DNA of 64,000 nucleotides. It comes from Bemisia tabaci (taxonomy: Eukaryota; Arthropoda; Insecta; Hemiptera; Aleyrodidae). Positions 33,101 to 43,482 of this stretch are shown piece after piece. Both the position numbers and the translations under genes were made by a program. The notes below the pieces were generated by a model. That model saw nothing but the letters and a program-made list of their open reading frames with translations. It was not told the DNA's origin and made no database searches. The number at the start of each line of letters is the position of its first letter. Within the stretch, counting starts at the first letter, position 1. Where the stretch lies: the NCBI RefSeq assembly GCF_918797505.1, contig NC_092796.1:28406098-28470097 (forward strand), written 5' to 3'.

Positions 33101-36100
33101 CGAGCCCGGTCGTCACCGCTGACGTCACTGGCGCTTTAAAATTCCCATTCATTCTTATGGCCCTCAGCTAACGAGGACACCCCATCTTTCAATTTTTGTT
33201 TCTCTTTTACTACTTCATGTAGCCCACGAGGGCTAATCCTGCGCTTTTAATCATATCCTTCCTCCGTCCCTAACAACCAGGCCCAGGCAACCACTGTCTG
33301 AGACCATCAAACTCGGATTGCCTAGCCGGGAATCGAACCCGGGACCTCCCGATAATAGAGCTATAGCGCTACAACCTCTATACACCATTAGGAGGCCGAC
33401 ACATAGCACACTTGCACATAGTTCCATTTAACATAAATACGTCCACTTCTCCTTGGCTTTTGCAGGTTTTCACTAACTTTCCACAAGCTCGAGAACTTGT
33501 GAAAAACTTAAATAAATAAGACGTACCATCTTTTTCAATGTTTCCGAGTAGGATGCCCTCGGCGGCGCTCTTGGTGGCGGCGATCTCTCCGAGGAGGTCC
33601 CTGGCGGTCATCTGCTGGGTGGCCAGCGGCATGGCCAGGGGCGACTCGAGCAGCGGTTCGATGGGCTCCAGTCTGGACATGAGGTGGATGGCCACGCAGA
33701 GTTTCGGGTCGTCCACCTCCAAAACGCTGAAGTTGGTCCCCGTCGACGTGGACGTGCTCTGCGGCAGCGGCAACTGCAAAACCACACTCTGTCACTCCAT
33801 CGATCCGCTCACGGCTCACGTAACGCCCTCATCAAAATCACACTTCCACACAACGACAATTGACGGGGTAATTGAGTAATGACGTAAAAGGCGTCCGTTG
33901 TGCTCTGTCCCCATTGATGAGATTACATTCTGTGACTCATTGCACTGGGGGGAAAAAAAAACACATTGGATCTAGAGTCCAGACTCTTAAAAACATCGAC
34001 AAGAAAGAGTACTCTTGATTCAATCAGAATCTAGCTTAAATCAAGAACCAAGCATCGTAATCTAAGCGGATTTCGTCTTGATTCAAGCAAAAATCCGATT
34101 GAATCAAGAGTATTTTTTCTTGTCAATGTTTTCAAGAGTCTGGACTCTGGATCCAATGTGTTTTTTTTTTTTCCAGTGTGCCAGCAGAGACAATATATTT
34201 TCCAGACCTCGCTGTGCTATTTCCCTTATTCTGCCGTGCTAAGGAGAGCACCCATATACTGCCGTGCTAAGGAAAAATGCCGTATGATCATTCGAGAGTT
34301 GCCAAATTTCCCTCAATAAAATGTTCATTTTCGATTAAAGTTATGAATATTTCCCCTCGAAATTTTCAACACTTTTCGGTAGCAAACTTATCTGAAAAAT
34401 TGGAAGGAAAATACGCATAACTTTCATCGAAAATGAACATTTTATTGAGGGAAATTTTGCAACTCTCGAATGTTCATACGGCGTTATTCCTTAGCACGGC
34501 AGTGTAGACGGGAGAGTATTGCCATCTGTGTGCCGATCTCTGATTGGTTCATCAGTTTTAGGCTGTCATGGAGCTCCAAAGTTGGACTAATGTAAAAAAA
34601 TCCGACCCAAAGGAACGCGCATTAACGGCTGAGAAATGAATGATAATCACACTCAAAGGTTCAAAGTTCCATAAACCTATCTCTATGTGGACAAGGTCCT
34701 CCATTTATAAGAAATGAACCAAAAAATTATGAAAGAACAAACATAAATGTGGCTTAATAAATTTTAACTTCCGCCGCTGCGCCGCGCTGATCGCACTGTG
34801 TTTGGCGCAATGGGTGAAGTATTCATGCAGTCTTGTAGGCGCTAGTATGTGTTACATGCCGATCGCCGCGCCGAGGGCTTCTCTTTTTCATCTCAAGTCC
34901 TCGTTATCATTCCTCTCTACGTTGAGCTCTCTACGTAGTAACGTCACATCGTCACATGGATGAAAGACAACCCCTCGATTACTACTCGGAGAATGGCTTT
35001 TGGCCTACGTAAACAATTGAAGGCGAAATAGTGATCAGCGTATTTTTAATTGGGAAAGTCTAAATAACTTACGGGGACTCCATCAGGTAGAAAGCGATCT
35101 ATGCTAGCTACTGGAATGATGAAACAGTCTCTATCAATGCCTGCGAGGTTGGTTGGCTCTGCCCGGGGGACTTGCTGAAGAGCCAACTGTTGTCCAGGCT
35201 TGAATATACCCGGCCGTCCTGAACCGGAGAAACTAACCTGAAAATTGGATAAAAACTCACAATCAGAATTTGAAATATTGTAGATTAGCGTCTTCGGCAA
35301 AATATCATGCATTTTCCAGGTTAAATTTTAACAATAAGACCCTGCGGAAACAGTACTTTCCTTAATCTACTCCAGGTGAAGAGGCAAATATTTATCAAAT
35401 GGAGCGGAATAAAATTATTTTTTCATGCATTATGCTTAAGTTTCGTGCTTAATAAATCATTTTCGTGCATTACATTTTATTTATCTATGCTGTCGTGAGA
35501 AGGAAGGACGCTGCATGAGCCTTCAGGCATTGCCAAATTTCCTGCGATAAAATACAAATTTTCAGAAAGAGCTGTCAGTATTTTTCCTCCAATTTCTCAG
35601 AGAATTTGTCTTCGCAATCGTATCTAAATTATCTGAAAATTTCAATTTCATTTGTACATAAGGATATTTAAATATATCCCTCTTTGTGATAAGAAAATAT
35701 GGCTTACACTACAAATAAAATAAAATAATAAATTTCTGCGCTACCTGGAAAATTCGATAAGAATGGAATGGAGATGTTGCATGTGTGAGGAATTTGCGAT
35801 TTGACCATTAATTATTCTGTAAAAGTTCGCGAGAAACACAATGGTGCCACTGATTTTCTCTGAAATCATCTCCCAAGCTCAAAAAAAGCTCTCAAAGTGA
35901 GGTCAAAATGGAGGGGATATCCCACCCTACCCTGAGAGTCCACCTCTACATCAAAACAAACTCTCCATTAGCAGGGTTGCCACTTTATTTGGGGACTCCA
36001 AAACTGAAAACACGGCAACCCTGCTAATGTATTTGCTCCCTATCTTTGCATGGAGAGTTTGTTTTGATGTAGAGGTGGACTCTCAGGGTAGGGTGGGATA

Positions 36101-39100
36101 TCCCCTCCATTTTGACCTCACTTTGAGAGCTTTTTTGAGCTTGGGAGATGATTTCAGAGAAAATCAGTGGCACCATCGTGTTCCTCGCGCAATTTTACAC
36201 AACAAACAACAGTCAAATCGCAAATCCTCACACATGCAACATCTCCATTACGCGCTTTCCACTCAGAATACAAATGACAGAGAAGTGGAATTATTTGTTG
36301 CATTCGAGTCGATAGAATTCAAGTATTCAGAGACAATGCCACCGAAGCAGTGACGCAATATGAGCCCTGATATATTGCCAAAAAATAATTTCCTCTATAC
36401 TATGTTAACAAGGTTGAATGCCTCTTGAGGCATCTCCATCGTTGGACCCCCTCTTCATTCCGCTCCTAATCCTCCTCGAAATCCCTACCCTTTCCTCACG
36501 ACAATCCGCAATCCAGACATCTCAGACAAGTAGCTAAGGCCACTGCACTGCCTTCACTACGCTACGGTTACCGTTCACGCTCTGTTTACAGTTGTCCATC
36601 TTCAGTGTAGAATGATCTACCCGGTCAAGCTGAGAAATTAACAGAGGACTCTCACCTCCACGACTTAACGGTCGGTCAACATTTTTCGGTAGGCCCCTTG
36701 GTTCAATCATGAAAAAATTCAATTGAACACTTCCCAATTTCAATGTTCGGTAAAAGTAAGAAAAAACGGATCTGTGTTGCGAGGTGGAGCCACGGGCGGA
36801 ACTAGGGATTTTTTGTTGGGGCATAGAAGGGTTTTTCACCAAAGAGGGGTGGCTCCCAGCTCCGATGAGTGGGACTTGGAAGGCCTCCGCAATAAAATTT
36901 ACGGAATTCATATGATTCTGGAACAATTTACTGCTATTTTTACGGAGGTATTGATTCAAGTACAATTTCAAAGATGACAGGAATATCACGCGGTCATTTC
37001 GCAAAATCATTTATAGCTTCTGGAGGAGTAACCCCCCCCCCCCCCCCCCCGCAACCCCCGCCTGGTCGAACAAACGAATAAATTAAAATTTTAAAACATT
37101 TCATTTTTTTCTGAAACCACTCAAGTTGCGATAGCAAGTATCAAGTAGAAAACGCCAAAAAAGTTAGATTATTCCTAGCTGACGTTCTTAATCGCACAAA
37201 GCAATGACCGGCCGACAATTTCCACCGGGTTTCAAGAGCATAGTCGTTTCCACTCGTGTGTAATTCTTTGTTTTGATTCCGGCCAGCCGTGACCGGATAT
37301 GCATGAGGTCATGGTCTCCACTTCCTGTCGCGGGTCCCCGGCCCTCGTAATATAATTTTGTATGAAAAATACGTCAGTGGAGTGCACTCTCTCATCAGTG
37401 CCATCTGTTGGAGGATCACGGATTCTCGACCTCTGACAGCGTATGAAGTTGTCATCTCTGGCGATTTTATGTCACCAAAATAATTAGGTAATATTCAACT
37501 CGAGTCCAGGTTTAATATCGCTACTGAGCTGCGGTATACAGTTGTAAGTCATAAAAATTTTTGCAAGCCGAATATTAAACATCAATTCGACCTGAATTTG
37601 CTTATCGATTGACCTTGATCGACACATAGCAGACCCGGGGAGCTAGAGGTGATCGCCCACTGAGTTCCGGCCAAAATAGCCTCGCACGGTCTCATCTGGA
37701 AAAATATGGGGGCTACATTTGGCAATTTTGTAAAAAAAAAAAAAAGTCTCTTTAGGCGTCTGAAGGCCTCTTTTGAGTTGTTGTTGTTGGTTTTTTTTTC
37801 TTCTTCTTTCTTTCTTTTTATCAGGGGTTATACAGTCTCTTTTCGGCGCGGAAAGAGGAAGAAGAGCTCTGTAATCTTGAAAATTAATCAGAAGTTTACC
37901 GACGCCTCCCTCAAATAACGTTAAGGTTCAATTATTGCTCCGGGTGTGTTACGAATTATTGGCGTAGTGTACAGGATCACTCTATCCATGGTTTCTAGAT
38001 TGTTGGTTCTTTGCATGAAATTCAATTCAGATACCAAGAATATTAGCGTCGGCGGAACTGAGGGAGAGCCGGCGAGCCTAACCCCCTTCAGAGATATCTA
38101 AATGGCTGCCTATAGAAAATGTGAGGGATTTTGCTAAATATACGTGTGACTTATCTTTCATCTTCGCAATTGAATTTCAGTCAAGTTTTCGCTGATAGGC
38201 TAGTTCAAAAATGCTCTCCAGGTCAATTTGGTGTGGGGGGGGGGGGTCCTCGGATCCCCATTTGGATCTGGGGAACTCCCTCCAAACCCCTTTCTGAGTC
38301 ATTTAAATCTTCGTCGATGCTGGAAGTTAGGTCCATGGACACTGAGAAACACCTACAAAAAGCATATAATGCTGGACCGGGTTTGCTGTAGGGGTTCCCA
38401 AATTTTGCGCGCGAAAATAAGCCCCGCCCCGACGGCACGAAACAGCTTCGAACAAAATACGAGTGTTGTTTCTTGTTGCGAGTGTTACCTCCGAAAAACG
38501 CATAGAGCACATAGAGTTGTAATGTAAGTGGGTGAGTTGGCGCCACTTTTGAGCATTTTCCAGGTCTCGATTTCCGAGACTCCTGTGTGACGCCGGGTCA
38601 CTTTTTCGATACATAATCGATTGTTTGCGATACATGGGCACCCGGCCATCCGATGTAAACAAAGAAGATAGGAATCACCACGTATTCCACACCGCCATTT
38701 TGGATCGAACATGTATCGAAAAAGTGACCCGAACTCGACCCACACCGGGCTCGGAACTCGTCCAGCAGAGCATGGCGCCAGCTCTCCCATTTACATTACG
38801 ACTCTATTTACTCTATGGTTTGCTGTCGGGATTCCCAAATTTTCCCCGTGAAAATAAGCCCCGCCCCCCCCAGCACAAAACAACTTCGAACAAAATACGA
38901 TTGTTGCTTGTCGTTGCGAGTGTTGCCTCCGAAAAAAGTACGACGAATCTAGAGTTTGTACATCGTTGCAAAAAAGATACTCACTTGTCTGCTGGGGTAG
39001 TTGGAGGGGGGCAAGAGGGGGGCGGGCTCGGTGCGGCCGGGGAGGGAGGGCTTGCGCTTCATGTTACTCCAGCTGAGGAAGGCATACGACGAGGACGAAG

Positions 39101-39325
39101 ATCGGACGGCGGCTGGGTCCTCCTCGGCATCTTGCGGTCCGGTGATGGGGCTGAGGAAGATGTGCGTGCGGTACGAGTGCGACTCCATCATCGTGTACCC
39201 GCTGTCCCTCTTCCGGTTCCCATGCACCCCCCCGGCCCCCGCCGAGACCCCTCGTCGCCGACCCGCGCCACCGCAACCTCCTACGCCGCCCCCGACTTTC
39301 CCGTACTTCGGCTCCTTGCTCGCCT
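29969..39325 (-). CDS. Conserved-looking multi-exon gene, function unknown (C-terminal five exons)
   Basis: Five minus-strand exons (38985-39325, 35073-35237, 33527-33773, 32279-32572, 29969-30183) have GT-AG borders and phases 1-0, 0-0, 0-1, 1-1, 1-stop. The whole chain reads through in one frame, about 420 residues. Codon composition is GC-rich compared with the introns, which supports real coding. In order the product has a glycine-rich low-complexity start, a serine-rich stretch, then a compact-looking C-terminal half with no obvious membrane segment. The sequence feels like a conserved intracellular protein, but I cannot place it in a family and give no function. The 5' exons lie to the right of 39325, and the duplicated 99-bp exon near 46.7-47.0 kb is a candidate. 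Introns are full of MITEs. Confidence 0.75.
30531..30672. mobile_element. Foldback nested in the outer MITE
   Basis: ACTATCCAAATACTCCATCA and TTGATGGAGTATTTTGATAG are inverted, with GCCGGGGTCAGAC and GTGTGACACAGGC outside them. The uninterrupted outer sequence reads GGGCGTAT..TCTATTTCCGC. Confidence 0.7.
30697..31506. mobile_element. hAT element, 810 bp, with 8-bp duplication GAGCTTTG
   Basis: Ends CAGGGCCGGATT and AATCCGGCCCTG. GAGCTTTG is directly repeated at 30689-30696 and 31507-31514. No transposase is encoded. The interior has a GC-rich tandem array. Confidence 0.93.
30985..31215. repeat. Tandem array inside the hAT element, ~3 units
   Basis: Units of ~78 bp with GAAACGCATAGCGCCTACAA, GACTGCATGAATACTTCACG and CATTGCGTCAAACACAGTGC. 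Confidence 0.88.
31949..32268. mobile_element. MITE with AGAGTCC ends inserted at a splice donor
   Basis: Opposite-strand copy of 3301-3595. GTCGACGT is directly repeated at 31941-31948 and 32269-32276, an 8-bp duplication. The right duplication is intron bases +3 to +10 of the intron after exon D. Confidence 0.88.
32279..32572 (-). CDS. Unknown gene, exon D
   Basis: Acceptor TTTTTTTCCAG|CGGAAT and donor TGGACAG|GTACGTCGAC; phases 1-1. It encodes EFPFICYYVVNKNQTEPKKF through EGDDGEKFEKNWLYWTG. A MITE sits only 10 bp into the following intron (see 31949-32268). Confidence 0.87.
32870..33450. repeat. Scattered arms of the 'GGACGTATTTATG' family
   Basis: GAACGTATGTATGCTAAAAG with GAACTATGTGCA (32873), ATAGTTCCTTTTGAG (32958) and TTGCACATAGTTCCATTTAA with CATAAATACGTCC (33412) are pieces of the family. 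A SINE lies between them. Confidence 0.5.
33205..33396 (-). mobile_element. tRNA-derived SINE
   Basis: Read on the minus strand, the head has an imperfect A box (TGGTGTATAGAGG) and a perfect B box (GGTTCGATTCC at 33339-33329) in a GGGTTCGATTCCC T-arm. It is followed by a non-tRNA body to about 33205. The cloverleaf is imperfect, so this is not a working tRNA gene. Confidence 0.75.
33527..33773 (-). CDS. Unknown gene, exon C
   Basis: Acceptor TTTTGCAG|TTGCCG and donor AAAGATG|GTACGT; 82 codons plus one base. Distinctly GC-rich. It encodes a ST-rich start, then DDPKLCVAIHLMSRLEPIEP and an ATKSAAEGILLGNIEKD end that looks helical. Confidence 0.85.
33944..34177. mobile_element. ACTGG/CCAGT hairpin element, copy 2
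   Basis: Arms with TTGGATCTAGAGTCCAGACTC and GAGTCTGGACTCTGGATCCAA, plus ACTCTTGATTCAATC on both sides in inverted form. Flanks TTGC and GTGC. Confidence 0.85.
34231..34256. mobile_element. Solo tip of the 4-bp-TSD MITE
   Basis: CTGCCGTGCTAAGGAGAGC immediately left of the complete copy at 34259. Confidence 0.7.
34259..34502. mobile_element. 4-bp-TSD foldback MITE with two identical-type arms
   Basis: Both arms are the CATTCGAGAGTTGC type; TCAATAAAATGTTCATTTTC on the left is exactly mirrored on the right. 244 bp. Flanks TATA and TGTA. Confidence 0.88.
34620..34885. mobile_element. Fragment of the CAGGGCCGGATT hAT element
   Basis: GTGGACAAGGTCCTCCATTT, ATGAAAGAACAAACATAAAT, TTTGGCGCAATGGGTGAAGT and GCAGTCTTGTAGGCGCTAG match the inner part of 58200-58560. 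Both ends are missing. Confidence 0.75.
35073..35237 (-). CDS. Unknown gene, exon B
   Basis: 55 codons in phase 0. Acceptor CCAATTTTCAG|GTTAGT and donor GTCCCC|GTAAGTTA. It encodes VSFSGSGRPGIFKPGQQ.. through DRDCFIIPVASIDRFLPDG. Confidence 0.85.
35488..35695. mobile_element. Decayed 4-bp-TSD MITE
   Basis: CTGTCGTGAGAAGGAAGG, GAGCCTTCAGGCATTGCC and TTATCTGAAAATTTCAATTT follow the family; the right end is lost. Confidence 0.65.
35745..36262. mobile_element. Foldback element with ~235-bp arms
   Basis: The arms meet near 35998. GGTGCCACTGATTTTCTCTG, CCACCCTACCCTGAGAGTCC and GCAGGGTTGCC each recur in inverted form on the right. Outer parts share AACATCTCCATT. About 24 bp separate the arms. Confidence 0.85.
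36270..38130. other. Intron of the unknown gene, mostly unassigned
   Basis: Contains a poly-C run of about 18 at 37033-37050 and a pyrimidine-rich patch at 37780-37820. Frames of 158 (minus, 36534-37010) and 84 codons (plus) overlap on opposite strands and have no support. Confidence 0.4.
38388..38937. repeat. Direct ~125-bp repeats flanking a foldback
   Basis: 38388-38512 and 38815-38937 match in the same orientation (GTTCCCAAATTTTGCGCG versus ATTCCCAAATTTTCCCCG, then AAAATAAGCCCCGCCCC, CTTCGAACAAAATACGA). Between them 38513-38812 folds back: AGTTGTAATGTAAGTGGGTG versus CATTTACATTACGACTC, and GGGTCACTTTTTCGATACAT versus ATGTATCGAAAAAGTGACCC. Confidence 0.8.
38985..39325 (-). CDS. Unknown gene, exon A
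   Basis: Acceptor TTTCCGCACAG|AGGCGAGC and donor AGCAGACAA|GTGAGTATC; enters in phase 1, leaves in phase 0. It encodes a glycine-rich region (KVGGGVGGCGGAG), then SHSYRTHIFLSPITGPQD, a serine run and NMKRKPSLPGR, which has the look of a basophilic kinase/14-3-3-type site (RKPSLP). A longer plus-strand frame over the same bases is an antisense shadow. Confidence 0.75.
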
Positions 39326-39390
39326 CTGTGCGGAAATTTTTCCGAAATAATATATTCATTTTTTACAAATTGTACACACAATGGCTAAGC

Positions 39391-39852
39391 AAAATCGGCA
39401 ACAGTAGCCGCGATACAGAAGAAATTCTTCACTCGCTATTTCATTGAAAAGTTCCTCATTATAGTCGTAAATCGGCAATAGTAGCCGATACAGACGAAAT
39501 TCTTCACTCGTTACTTCATTGAAAAGTTCCTGCAGTCGTAAATCGGCAATAGTAGCTGATACAGACAAAATTCTTCACTCGCTACTTTACTGAAAAGTTC
39601 CTGATCATAGTCATAAATCGGCAATGGTAGCCGATCCAGACAAAATTCTTCACTCGCTACTTTATTGAAAAGTTCCTGATCATAGTCGTAAATCGGCAAT
39701 AGTAGCCGATACAGACGAAATTCTTCACTCGCCACTTCATTGAAAAGTTCCTGATTTTAGTCGTAAATACGGAAAATTGGCAATAGTAGCCGATACAGAC
39801 GAAATTTATCACTCACTACTTCATTGAAAAGTTCCTCAGTATAGTCGTAAAT
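39391..39852. repeat. Minisatellite, six ~75-80-bp units
   Basis: Each unit carries AATAGTAGCCGATACAGACG, AAATTCTTCACTCGCTACTT and ATTGAAAAGTTCCTG. It begins ~65 bp upstream (in transcript sense) of exon A's acceptor. The minus-strand frames here repeat with the units and are not a gene. Confidence 0.9.
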
Positions 39853-39859
39853 ATGCTAG

Positions 39860-41045
39860 TATCCCTGAGGAGACCACGTTTTTTTAAACTGCATGGACAC
39901 TTAAGTCTACTGATACTTTTAAGCATTTTCATGATAGTTTTTTTGAAAATTGCCGAGTTACTTAGGTTGATAGTATTTTCCCGAAACACTTTTTTCTCAT
40001 TTTATCGCTCAGGAAATGAGAGCATTGCAACATGAATGTCAGTCACATGCATGATTTCGCCGGACTAGATTTCTCATTTGATCGCCGAAAGACCAACGCA
40101 ACGAAATTTTGAAAAAATTTCTGTTATAGTTTAGGTCTTTCTAAGAGAAGAAAGAGATTTTCATGTCAACGCGAGTTGTTTGCCGATCGTAATTTCCGTT
40201 TACAAGATTTAAGTGACGTTTCACTGCATGACGATGAGGACTGAACAACATACACTGAAAGCACATTGACGGCTAGTTCAAGGGAAATTTTTCTAGCATA
40301 TCGCGCACCATACGGTAGATTCAAAATGCAAGGAAGAATCGCTGAGTCGAGGCCAATGATCGCTGAAATAACTCGAAAATTTATGGATCCTTTGCCTCTC
40401 TAGAAGCAACTCCAACAATCGAGTAACTTCACTGGCACAGTTACACGGTTGCGATAAACGTAATTTCAAAATGCAAAGATTCCAATTTAGGTTGAAAAAT
40501 TCTACTCGTGACCGACTTCAGCGGTTCTTTCACACGATGTTAAATCACACAAATTCTGCATTCAAATCGAAGCTGATCAGCCAGGATTAGCCAGTAAATC
40601 CTTCAGATCCCTCGCTGAGACGATGATCGACGAGAACAGGAAACCATGTCCGATATGCTGAATACGGTAGGTAAGTAAACTATTCAAAGTTTCGATCGAT
40701 GGTTTCACGTGGGTAGGTCTTGCTCGTAAATCACGCACTGAGTTAGACGCCAAAAAAAAATAAAAAAAGAAATGGACGGAATAACGGAAGGACAGATCGA
40801 GTTAGAACGGAATCGGTTTAAAATCATGCAGATTCGGACACTTAGATGGAAACGATACACGGTGGGAGCGATATCAACACGAAATTTGTTCTCCCTTCCG
40901 CGGCACCTATGCCGCCGTGAAATTGCGTGGAGTGGGAATATTTAAAATTAGCACTCTCGGCCGTATCTGTTCCTACGCGGCGGTTCTCAGGTTATTTTAG
41001 AATTCCACGGATTAGCCCGAATCAGCCTAACTCCACTCCACGTTG
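39860..41045. other. Unassigned, apparently single-copy sequence
   Basis: No catalogued repeat and no frame over 60 codons. A candidate location for upstream exons or the promoter of the minus-strand gene, but I could not pick an exon. Confidence 0.4.
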
Positions 41046-41052
41046 CCTGATG

Positions 41053-41276
41053 CCCAAGTAGCACAGATTTAATAAGTAGCAATTACATTCTTAAAATATT
41101 GCAATTATTCCACTGAGTGTTGTGCATGTTGCCTAGCTCCTGTTTGAAGGGGCCCATTCATTGAAACTTATTGCAATAAAATTTAAATAACTTGCAATTT
41201 TTCATTGCACTGCACATTGCCTGTCTTTCTGACAAATGGAGTTCAGTTTGTTTTTCGTTGCACTGTGCTACTTGGG
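41053..41276. mobile_element. MITE with CCCAAGTAGCACAG ends
   Basis: Perfect 14-bp inverted ends (CCCAAGTAGCACAG / CTGTGCTACTTGGG), 224 bp, with TTGCAAT/ATTGCAAT motifs inside. Flanking TG on both sides is too short to prove a duplication. Confidence 0.8.
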
Positions 41277-41279
41277 TGG

Positions 41280-42730
41280 TCTCCTCTGTTTTTTTATTTT
41301 TGCAACAGAGAACTTAAGTACGTGACGCCTTTAAAATTTGCGTGAATTTACTCTAGATTATGATAAATATGCTAGCAAAATCTCAAGTTTCAGTGCTGTT
41401 TAAATTCCCATTTAAAAAATATAATGTTAGAGAAAATTAGGCAACGGTTGATGTAGTTAGACCGATTTTGGTTAAATGCGTCTCATTTTTGTGGAAATCA
41501 TATATCTTGAGTAGTTTTTGTTGTATTCAGAGCCTTACCCATCGCGCAAAATCTTATGCTTTTACGGTATTTTATTATATTAATTTTTTTTTTTAAGCGT
41601 GCCTATAGGGCTCGCTTTTTGAAATCACTCGGATGTACTGTAGTACAGCACACCGATCGACCAATGCTTTTCAAGGGGCGGTCCGAATTTTTTTTCCGTC
41701 GGATCCGTTCTTCCGTTTTTGAACCGTTATAGTGTCAAGCCCTGAAGGTCATTCATCGAGAAACCGAATTATCCTGTTACTGGAAACCCTTGAGAACATT
41801 TTACCGTGGAAACCGTATTATTTTCTTTCATAGGTACGTCAAATAAGCTTTTCTACGCTCGGAGGATTTAAATTAGAAGTTTAAATGCCGCCATAACTAT
41901 TTAGCGAATCAGCGTCTTTTCAAAAGCGGTTAAACCCAAGTTGGCTGCATCTCCATAGTTACAACTGCAGCGAAGTGAGCAATCTCCAATTCGACCAATT
42001 GGAAGGCAGAGTTTTGGAGGTTAGGTTCCCTTGTTGATTCTCTGAGTGTAAGTTGGTTTTTTTTTTTTTTTTTTTTTTTTTTTTGTGTCACGTTTTTTTT
42101 TTTTTTTATTTCCAGAAAAGATACCTTAAAGTCTCATTTTAATACAAATCAATCGAAGAAAAGAGAAAAGACAAAGTTTGACTCATTAAACAGAGTAAAC
42201 TCCATACTCTGCTGCTGCAAACTGAGCAATCTCCAACATGACGCAACAAACTGAACAATTTCCAAACTTTAATTTGAAATTCTGAATGAACCAATTCAGT
42301 TAAATGATTTATGATGTTATTTTCTTTGTTCATCCAATATAATTATGTTACTTTCTTTATTCAATAAAATGTATTTTCAATAAAATGTATTTACATTCAA
42401 CGGTATCAAATCAATAATTCCTCCCCAATTTGCAGAGAGTACTAATTTATACACATCTCGTTGAAATGGAAATAGTGCACACACTAGATTTCAGTTCTTC
42501 GGCACGCTTTTCCAACATATTCATGTTGGATGTTTCTTCTTGTTTTTTTTTGAAAGCAATTTGGTGCGTTTCCATTAAACTCGCTCGCTCGGCGAAACGT
42601 AGTCGCGGAAACCTTATAACAAAGTTACTGCTAAAATTAACATTACGGCAACATTTTTGCAACAATTTTAAAACATTATCTTTGGCAGTTGCCGGGTGGG
42701 CCGGTACGAATGAATTGTTTGCTTAACGCT
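41280..42730. other. Unassigned AT-rich sequence with a long poly-T
   Basis: A poly-T run of about 28 lies at 42057-42084 with a second of 14 just after it. A phrase with GAGCAATCTCCAA at about 41975 recurs near 42225. No supported gene. Confidence 0.4.
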
Positions 42731-42736
42731 ATCCAA

Positions 42737-42899
42737 CAGTGGCGGAGCGTGAATGCTCGATTATCGATATTTCCTCATTTGAAACTATGGTAAAAGATCG
42801 ATCATTAAGGTGTTTGTTGCGAATACCCTACTATCGATCCTTCTTCATAGGTTTAAATGACAGATATATCGATTTATCGCAAAGCACGCCACGCCACTG
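42737..42899. mobile_element. ATCGAT MITE with near-perfect 8-bp duplication
   Basis: CAGTGGCGGAGCGTG to GCACGCCACGCCACTG. Flanks CTATCCAA and CTACCCAA differ at one base. Confidence 0.88.
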
Positions 42900-42994
42900 C
42901 TACCCAATTAAAAATATTGAAAGAAGCAAGAAGCTCGACCAGAGCGCGAGAGAAGAAAGTAAAAGCGACGTGCTGCGGGCTCGCGACCTACTCA

Positions 42995-43152
42995 TCACAT
43001 AGAGACGTCGATCATCGACTATCGATATGATCTCATTTAAAAACATGGTAAAGGGTCGATGATATAAGGCGTTGTTTGTGAGCACCTTGATAATCGATAC
43101 TTTTTAATAGATTTAAACGGTAAATCGATCGATTCATCACCAAGCACGGCTC
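42995..43152. mobile_element. Degraded ATCGAT MITE
   Basis: ATCGACTATCGATATGATCTC and AAATCGATCGATTCATCACC keep the family pattern; both ends are eroded. Confidence 0.6.
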
Positions 43153-43183
43153 ATATGGAGACGTGGATTAGCATGCGTCCGAG

Positions 43184-43436
43184 CTACCGTGCTAAAGAAA
43201 AACGCCGTATGAGCCTTCAGGCGTTGCCAAATTTCCTCGGGAAAATCACTAATTTCCAGGAAAATTTTTGAATATTTTTCCGCCAATTTCTCAGATAATT
43301 TTGTTTGTAATTTGATCTAAAGTGTCTGAAAATTTCAAGGAAAAATATTCATAACTTTTCTCAAAAATAAACATTTTATCGAAGGAAATTTGGCAACTCT
43401 CGAATGTTCATACGGCGTTCCTCCTTAACACGGCAG
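43184..43436. mobile_element. 4-bp-TSD foldback MITE (CGAG)
   Basis: 253 bp, CTACCGTGCTAAAGAAAAA to CTCCTTAACACGGCAG, CGAG on both sides. Confidence 0.92.
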
Positions 43437-43482
43437 CGAGAGCCGCGAAGAAAAATTCGAGCTCTACTGTCCTGCAACGCCG

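Noticed and set aside
33320..33396. Functional tRNA gene
   Set aside because: The T-arm and B box are good, but the acceptor stem pairs over only about four bases, the A box is poor, and the similarity continues into a SINE body.
36534..37010. 158-codon minus-strand frame inside an intron
   Set aside because: No splice linkage, AT-rich codons, and an overlapping 84-codon frame on the other strand; probably chance.
38625..39350. 241-codon plus-strand open frame
   Set aside because: It runs antisense over exon A and through repeats. The minus strand has correct splice sites and phase linkage to four further exons, whereas the plus frame has neither.
39391..39852. Regular ~78-bp repeats considered as a CRISPR array
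   Set aside because: The units are contiguous minisatellite copies without unique spacers, in a eukaryotic intron.
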